Origin: JACDEA01 sp963742585
GTDB taxonomy: Bacteria > Actinomycetota > Acidimicrobiia > Acidimicrobiales > JACDEA01
Direction: 5' to 3'
DNA: 64,000 nucleotides
NCBI GenBank assembly: GCA_963742585.1
Contig: CAVUMI010000006.1
Span: forward strand, 434,001 to 498,000
Positions within the stretch are counted from its first letter, which is position 1; every line of letters starts with the position of its first letter. A model generated the notes under the pieces. That model saw nothing but the letters and a program-made list of their open reading frames with translations. It was not told the DNA's origin and ran no database searches. Made by a program: the position numbers and the translations under genes. Of this stretch, positions 56,136 to 64,000 are shown piece after piece.

Positions 56136-58648
56136 TTAGACGGGGAGTGACTCCTGCGGGTCGGTCTCTTCGACCGTGATGATCGGTGCCGCGGAGGCGA
56201 CAGTGGTCCCGGCGTCGAGGTTCATGAGTCGCACGCCCGTGGCGGCCCGGCCCTGCGATGAGATGCCTCGCACCTCGATGCGGTTGGCCACGCCGGCGGA
56301 GGAGACCATGAACACGTCGTCGTCGAGGCCGACCATGAACGCGGCGACGACGTACCCCTTCTTGGCGGTGAGCTTGATGCCGATCACGCCCTGACCGCCC
56401 CGGCCCTGCACGTTGAACTTGTCGAGTTGCGTGCGCTTGCCGTAGCCGTTGTCGGTGACAATGAGAATGGCCGCGTCGTCGCGAGCCACGTCGCAGGACA
56501 CGACCTCGTCGCCCTTGCCGGCCTTGAGCTTCATCCCGCGGACGCCCGCCGCGCTCCGCCCCATCGGCCGGACGTCGTCCTCGTTGAACCGGATGGTCAT
56601 GCCCATGCGGCTCACCATGAGGATGTCGTCCTCACCGCTGGTGCGCACCACCTTCACCAACTCGTCGCCCTCTTTCAGATTGATGGCGATGAAACCCTCG
56701 CGACGGCTCTTGTCGTACTCGCTGAACACCGTCTTCTTCACGGTGCCGTTCTTGGTGGCGAAGAAGAGATAGCTGTCGTCGTCGTAGGCGCGAGTGTCGA
56801 TGACGGCTTGGATCTTCTCGTCATTCGCGAGCGGCAGCAGATTGACGATGGCCGTGCCCCGCGCCGTCCGGTCCTTCATCGGGATCTCGTGCGCCTTCAG
56901 CCGGAACACGCGCCCCCGGTTGGAGAAGAACAGCAGGAACGCGTGCGCGGTGGTGTGCACCACCTGGCTGATGATGTCTTCTTCTTTGAGGTTGGCGCCC
57001 TGCACGCCGCGGCCGCCGCGACCCTGCGTACGGAACTGGCCCGCTTGCGCCGTCTTGACGTAGCCGGCGCGCGTCATGGTGAAAACCAGCGGCTCGTCGT
57101 CGATGAGGTCCTCGACGCCGAGGTCGCCGGGGTCAAAGGTGATCTCCGCCCGGCGTGGCGTGGCGAACTTCTCACGAATCTCGCCCAGTTCGGTCTTGAT
57201 GACGCCGCGCAGCTTCTGGGGGCTGCGAAGGATCGACTCGAGTTCGGCGATCTCTTCGCCGAGCTTCTTCATCTCGTCCTTGAGCTCCGCGCCGTTGAGG
57301 CGGGTGAGCATGACGAGCCGCATATCGAGGATGTGATTGGCCTGGATCTCGCTGAAGGTGAACGGCTTGCCCATCAACGCATCTCGGGCTGCGCCGCGGT
57401 CTTCGGATGCGCGAATCAGCTTGATGATGGCGTCGATCTTGTCGAGCGCCTTGATCAGGCCTTCGACAATGTGGGCGCGCGCTTGCTTCTGCTCGAGCCG
57501 AAACTGCGAGCGGCGGGTGATGACGTCGACCTGGTGCTCGATGTAGGCCTGCAAGGCCTGGACGAGATTGAGTTGGCGGGGGACGCCGTCGACCAGCGCG
57601 ACCATGTTCATGCCGAAGCTGGTCTGCAGGCCGGTCTGCTTGAAGAGGTTGTTGAGGACGACGTTGGCGTTGGCGTCGCGCTTCAGGCCGATCACCAGCT
57701 TGGTGTCATCACCAGCGGAGAGGTCGTCAACGCTGCGAATGCCATCGAGCTCGCGGGCGTTCACGAGATCGGCGATGCGGGTGGTGATCGTGGCCATGCT
57801 CGACTGGAAGGGCAGCTCGCTGACAACGATCTGCACGCCGCTCTTTGTCTCGTCGATCTCGGCCAGGGCGCGCATGCGGATCGAGCCGCGTCCGGTGCGA
57901 TACGCGTCCATGATCCCGGCCCGCCCGAGGATCAACCCACCGGTCGGGAAGTCGGGACCCCTGACGAACTCCATGAGATCGTCGGCGGTCGCATCGGGAT
58001 TGTCGATGAGGTGCGCGACCGCGTCGATGACCTCGCCCAGGTTGTGGGGCGGGATGTTGGTGGCCATCCCGACCGCGATGCCCTGGGCCCCGTTGACCAA
58101 CAGGTTGGGGAACCGGCTGGGGAGAACGGTGGGCTCTTGGAATTCGTTGGTGTAGTTCGCCGCGAAGTCGACGGTGTTCTCGTCGATGCTGGCCAGCATC
58201 TCGCTGGCCAGCGCGGCCAAACGCACTTCGGTATATCTCGAGGCGGCCGCGGAAAAGTCAGGAGATCCGTAGTTGCCATGGAAGTCGATGAGCGGGTCGC
58301 GCAACGCGAACGGTCGGGCCATGCGCACCAACGCGCCGTAGATCGAGCCTTCGCCGTGGGGGTGGAACTTGCCCATCACCTCGCCGCTCACGCGGGCCGA
58401 CTTCATGCGCGGCCGGTCGGGCCGCAGGCCCAGGTCGTGCATGGCGTAGAGGATGCGGCGTTGGACCGGGAGCAGCCCGTCGCGCACATCAGGCAGCGCC
58501 CGCGACGTAATGACCGACATCGCATAGTCGAGGAAGGAGCGCTCCATCTCCTCCTGGATGTCGATTACTTCGATGTTGCCGCCGAGCAGCGTGCCGTCGC
58601 TGCCCTCGTTGCCTTCACTGACCGGCGTGTTGCCATTTCCGTCGCTCA

Positions 58649-58649
<1 letters not shown>
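56136..58649 (-). CDS. gyrA: DNA gyrase subunit A
   Basis: 837 aa, intact. Catalytic Tyr in AASRYTEVRLA, the GyrA-box-like QGRGGRGV and the C-terminal beta-pinwheel repeats are visible. GyrA cuts and passes DNA as part of the GyrA2B2 enzyme that supercoils DNA. It overlaps gyrB by one base (TAATG), implying coupled translation. In the quinolone region HPHGEGSIYGALVRMAR, the positions equal to E. coli Ser83 and Asp87 are Gly and Gly (M. tuberculosis Ala90 and Asp94). Confidence 0.98.
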
Positions 58650-60605
<1,956 letters not shown>

Positions 60606-60732
60606 AAGCGCGCCCTCTCAGCGTTGAAGATTCAATGGCATCTCAGGCGTACTGCAGAGCGTAAAACTGCAGGTCAGCGGCCTGAATTGCAATGGTGACA
60701 GTTTACCAGAGGGGTGGTACTGCAAAGGCCAT

Positions 60733-61053
60733 TCAGGGGGTTACTTTCACGTCGATGCGGCGCACCGTGTCGGCACCGGCGACGGCGGTGCACGCCGCCA
60801 GGATCTGCGGCCCGAGAAAACGCAATTCGCTGGCCCAGGCGGGGTCATCGACAGCCACGACGAGGGTCCCGTTTCGCAGCGAGCGGGGCCGCGCGTGGGC
60901 AGCGACTCCCTCCCCAACAATGTCGGTCCACCGCTCGAAAACCGCCTCCAACGATGCCGCTTTTGGCGCGCCCATCTTCTGCACGATGCGGTCGAGCGAC
61001 GCCTTCGCCGGGCGGGGTTCATCGTCCTCCGGCAGCGGTTTCCACGGGCTCAT
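60733..61053 (-). CDS. DUF721 / DciA family protein
   Basis: 106 aa. Conserved DciA pattern (SLEAVFERWTDIVGEGVAAHARP, GTLVVAVDDPAWASELRFLG, then IDVKVTP). DciA proteins assist loading of the replicative helicase DnaB in bacteria lacking DnaC/DnaI. Position between recF and gyrB is the usual actinobacterial one. Confidence 0.9.
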   Translation of the reverse strand: MSPWKPLPEDDEPRPAKASLDRIVQKMGAPKAASLEAVFERWTDIVGEGVAAHARPRSLRNGTLVVAVDDPAWASELRFLGPQILAACTAVAGADTVRRIDVKVTP

Positions 61054-61063
61054 ACCTCACCCA

Positions 61064-61416
61064 CTGTCTCTGCCCGATCGCCTTCCGGCTTCGCCTCCGG
61101 CTCACTCACTGGTCCACCATCCTTCGGATGGCGGTCCAGCCTGTCTCTGCCCGATCGCCTTCCGGCTTCGCCTCCGGCTCACTCACTGGTCCACCATCCT
61201 TCGGATGGCGGTCCAGCCTGTCTCTGCCCGATCGCCTTCCGGCTTCGCCTCCGGCTCACTCACTGGTCCACCATCCTTCGGATGGCGGTCCAGCCTGTCT
61301 CTGCCCGATCGCCTTCCGGCTTCGCCTCCGGCTCACTCACTGGTCCACCATCCTTCGGATGGCGGTCCAGCCTGTCTCTGCCCGATCGCCTTCCGGCTTC
61401 GCCTCCGGCTCACTCA
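61064..61416. repeat. 77-bp tandem repeat between recF and dciA
   Basis: Four exact 77-bp copies (61064, 61141, 61218, 61295) and a 45-bp partial copy (61372-61416) that includes the recF stop. Each unit contains the hairpin CCATCC TTC GGATGG and a GC-rich stretch CGGCTTCGCCTCCGGC. It fills the whole recF-dciA gap, and no gene is supported. Confidence 0.95.
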
Positions 61417-62493
61417 TTCGACGATCGAGCCGGCGCTGACCCGCACCACGGCAGCCGGTTGCGCGCCGGCGGGAAGGGGGCCTGCGGTGGTGAGCAGCGC
61501 CTGGCCCGCGGGCAAATGGGCCAGCAGCGCCTCGCTGCGAACCGGGTCGAGTTCGGAGAAGACGTCGTCGAGCAAGAGTGTCGGTGACGTACCGATGGCG
61601 TCGGTGACGACCGCGTGTCCTGCCAGCCGCAGCGCGAGCGCCAACGAACGTTGTTCCCCCTGCGACGCGTGGGTGCGACCGGGCAGCTCACCGATGGTCA
61701 GTACGAGCTCGTCGCGATGCGGGCCCACCGTGCTGACGTAACGCCGGATGTCGTCGGGGCGCGACTGGACCAGCGCGTCGGCCAACGTGGGTGCGTCCCA
61801 AGAACGCTGATAGCGGGCCGACACGAAGGCTGCAGTGTGGGCGACTTGGTCATAGGCCTTCCCCAACTCGGGCTCGAGGTCGGCTACGAGCGTCTCGCGA
61901 GCCTCGACCAGCACGGTCCCCTTTTCGGCCAGACGCGCGTCCCACACCTCGAGCGTGTCGGTGATCTCGGGGGTAAGTCGTCCGCCAGCTTGTTTCAGCA
62001 GCGCCGTCCGCTGCCGAAGGATGCGCTCGACATCAGCGCGCAGCTCGGCGTGGCGAGGCTGCAGCGCGACGAGCAGGTCGTCGAGGTACTGCCGGCGACC
62101 GGATGGCCCGCCCTTGACCAGTTCAAGGTCGTCGGGCGCGAACACCGAAACGCGAAACGCGCCGAGGAGGTCGCGTGCACGTCGCAGGGGCTGCTGGTTC
62201 ACCAGGGCGCGACCGCGACCGCCCGGGGCGATCTCGGTTTCGACCAGCAGCCGGCGTCCCTCCCGCTCACCCTCAGCCCGCACGACTGCAGACGTTGCCC
62301 CGCTACGGATGAGTGCCTCGGTCGGCGCTCCGCGAAACGACGCCAGCGTCGCGAGATAGCCGAGCGCCTCCAGCAGGTTGGTCTTCCCCTCACCGTTGCC
62401 GCCGGAGACAACGGTGAGCCCCTCAGGAGCGATGGCGAGGTCGGCCGCGTTGTAATTACGAAAGTCGGTGAGCCAGAGGCGGGTCACCCGCAT
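61414..62493 (-). CDS. recF: DNA replication and repair protein RecF
   Basis: 359 aa. Walker A GGNGEGKTNLLEAL (about residue 33), the ABC-type signature SQGEQRSLALALRLA and Walker B LLLDDVFSELD near residue 315. RecF binds DNA and ATP and, with RecO and RecR, loads RecA at gaps. It begins 4 bp after dnaN's stop. Its stop codon falls inside the partial copy of the 77-bp repeat. Confidence 0.97.
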   Translation of the reverse strand: MRVTRLWLTDFRNYNAADLAIAPEGLTVVSGGNGEGKTNLLEALGYLATLASFRGAPTEALIRSGATSAVVRAEGEREGRRLLVETEIAPGGRGRALVNQQPLRRARDLLGAFRVSVFAPDDLELVKGGPSGRRQYLDDLLVALQPRHAELRADVERILRQRTALLKQAGGRLTPEITDTLEVWDARLAEKGTVLVEARETLVADLEPELGKAYDQVAHTAAFVSARYQRSWDAPTLADALVQSRPDDIRRYVSTVGPHRDELVLTIGELPGRTHASQGEQRSLALALRLAGHAVVTDAIGTSPTLLLDDVFSELDPVRSEALLAHLPAGQALLTTAGPLPAGAQPAAVVRVSAGSIVE

Positions 62494-62497
62494 GTGA

Positions 62498-63605
62498 TTA
62501 CGTAACTCGGACGGGCATCAACAGGTAGAGATATTCCCCAGAGGCCTCGGTGGCCCGAAGTGTCGCCGGCTTGAGCGCGTCCAGCGTCTCCAACAAAACC
62601 TCATCGCCCGTGATGGCTTCGACGCCATCGCTGAGATACGCCGGATTGAAGGCCACGGTCATCTCGGTGCCTTCGTATTTGGCATCGACGTCCTCGGTGG
62701 CCTTGCCTTCCTCCGGGTTGGTGACGGTGAGCTCGACGCCGTCGGCCCGCATGGCGAGCCGCACCGGTGTCGTCTGATCGCGCACGAGCAGCTTCACTCG
62801 TTTCACCGCGTCGAGCAGCGCGTCCTTGCTGATGATGAGCCGGTTCGGATAGCTCGCCGGGATGAGCTGCCGGTAGTTCGGGAACTCGCCCTCGATGAGC
62901 CGGGTGGTGAGGCGTACGTCGCCGACCTCGAAGGTGACATCGTGTTCGGCCAGTCGGAGCGTGACCTCCTTGGCGCTACCCAGTAGCCGTTGTAGTTCGG
63001 CCAACGCGCGCGACGGCACCAGCACCTTCTGGCCTTCACGAAGCACATGAGCACCCGGTAGGTCGCGGACGGCGAGCCGGTACGAGTCGGTGGCGACCAG
63101 GCGGAGCCCGCCTTCTTCAGCGGCGACCAACACGCCGGTGAGCACCGGTCGCGGCGTCGTCGGCACTGGCGGCCCGCACGACCTGGCGGAGCGCCTCACT
63201 GAGATCGTTGGCTGGGAGTGTGACCGCGCCGGCTTTGTCGGGCGCAACCGGCAGCCGGGGAAAGTCGTCGGCGGGCAGCGTGCGAACTGCGAACTGCGAA
63301 CGTCCTGACGCGATGCGCGCTTCGTCGTCGTCGGTCTCGATGACGACCGCGCCGGGTTCGAGAGCGCGCACGATGTCGACGATCAGCCGCGCGGGAACAA
63401 CACAAATACCGTTCTCGCCCGCGGCCACGGTGGTGCCCGCTTGGATCGTGAGATCGAGGTCGGTGCCGGCGACATGGAGCTGATCGCCGGTGACCTCGAG
63501 ACGGAGACCAGACAGGATCGGCAGCGCCCCACCACGGGCCGAGACAGCCCGTCCGGCTATGGCCAGGGTGTCAGCCAGCGTGTCGCGTTCACAGCGGAAC
63601 TTCAC
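62498..63605 (-). pseudogene. dnaN: DNA polymerase III beta clamp, one frameshift as written
   Basis: About 369 codons (length 3n+1). Frame 63117-63605 holds the first domain (MKFRCERDTLADTLAIAGR). It breaks at about 63140-63160 (ASADDAA to RPVLTGVLVAAEEGG), and frame 62498-63247 supplies domains 2 and 3, ending YLYLLMPVRVT as expected. The sliding clamp is essential, so a one-base sequencing or assembly error is the natural explanation. Downstream of dnaA, upstream of recF. Confidence 0.95.
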
Positions 63606-63810
63606 GGTGTTGTCCTTGTTGTTGAGTTGATTTAAATCTCAAAGGCAGTAGTAAGGGCTGGGGATTGGGGACAACACCCCATTCCCGCTGGTGAGAGGGC
63701 CTATGGCCGTCCCACGATCATCCCCAGGTTCTCACAGGGGTGTGTCGTGAATCGGAAGGACAGGTGGAAACCCGTCATTCATCCACCGACCCGCGGCGAA
63801 ACCCCCAACC
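63606..63810. other. dnaA-dnaN intergenic region, possible origin elements
   Basis: 205 bp. TTGTCCCCA (minus strand, 63666-63674) differs from the actinobacterial DnaA box TTGTCCACA at one position; TCATCCCCA (63718) and TCATCCACC (63779) are weaker. An AT-rich stretch TTGATTTAAATCTCAAA lies at 63626-63642. There are too few boxes to call an oriC here; the main origin may lie right of the window. Confidence 0.35.
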
Positions 63811-64000
63811 TCATCCCCCACTCTTGATCCGGTGGATGAGCTCAGTCACCTGGTCGTAAATCTGGCGGCGCTCCTTCATGAGACCGCTGATCTTCTCGAC
63901 GGCATGAATCACCGTCGTGTGGTCGCGGCCGCCGAACTCGCGGGCGATGGCGGGATAGCTGAAGTCGGTCAACTCACGGCAGACGTACATGCCCACCTGG
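63811..64000 (-). CDS. dnaA: Chromosomal replication initiator DnaA (3' end only)
   Basis: The last 62 codons; the gene continues past the window edge. The DnaA domain IV signature is present: MYVCRELTDFSYPAIAREFG, GRDHTTVIHAVEKI, then the terminal helix. Domain IV binds DnaA boxes. Confidence 0.97.
   Translation of the reverse strand, partial: QVGMYVCRELTDFSYPAIAREFGGRDHTTVIHAVEKISGLMKERRQIYDQVTELIHRIKSGG

Noticed and set aside
63606..63810. Complete oriC
   Set aside because: Only one good DnaA-box-like 9-mer and two weak ones; reported only as possible origin elements.

Overview
The window is high-GC DNA running leftward from the chromosomal replication-initiation cluster. The right end reads, all on the minus strand, dnaA (3' end only), dnaN, recF, dciA (DUF721), gyrB, gyrA, a TadE-like protein, a DUF3566 membrane protein and tRNA-Ile(GAT). 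This order, together with DUF3566, the GC-rich codon use and leaderless-type starts, points to an actinobacterium. The lineage (perhaps Acidimicrobiia) is inference only.

Layout. 1-19.5 kb: mostly cell-envelope and secreted proteins (L,D-transpeptidase, orphan Flp pilin, M23 peptidase, two paralogous clan-A glycoside hydrolase-like proteins, secreted esterase, DUF4239/lectin fusion, Ig/MBG-domain protein), small enzymes (cyclase-family hydrolase, PhyH dioxygenase, MmcQ/YjbR, tyrosine phosphatase, DsbA-like, RidA-like) and an alpha/beta-hydrolase/nucleotide-cyclase fusion next to remnants of a second one. 19.56-20.87 kb: a decayed IS3-family element with both inverted repeats. 20.95-33.52 kb: a genomic island in the 3' end of tRNA-Ala(TGC), bounded by 50-bp direct repeats. 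It carries a tyrosine integrase, a Xis-like protein, a tandem ribbon-helix-helix protein beside a 24-bp palindrome, an IS110 transposase, and as cargo a 7.6-kb RHS/YD-repeat gene with a distinct C-terminal (toxin-like) domain followed 8 bp later by a small membrane protein that may be its immunity partner. 33.6-40.6 kb: a giant secreted gingipain-like (C25) protein. 40.7-54.0 kb: a soluble-adenylyl-cyclase-like 1.16-kaa protein, an MMPL transporter, two cNMP-binding proteins (one a patatin), thiC with its TPP riboswitch, an ABC1 kinase, a cupredoxin and small genes. 55-64 kb: the replication cluster, with a 77-bp tandem repeat between recF and dciA.

Frame integrity. Many genes are split by single-base frameshifts, including gyrB and dnaN, which must work in any living cell. 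The simplest reading is that the assembled sequence contains indel errors in GC-rich tracts. 'Pseudogene' calls on single-frameshift genes here (PTP, DUF4239/lectin, MMPL, C25, RHS, IS110) therefore mean 'broken as written', not necessarily broken in the organism. The IS3 transposase (catalytic Glu region deleted) and the cyclase remnant look truly decayed.

Themes: cyclic-nucleotide signalling (two cyclase genes plus a remnant, two cNMP-binding proteins), large secreted repeat proteins, and a polymorphic-toxin-like cargo on a tRNA-integrated island.
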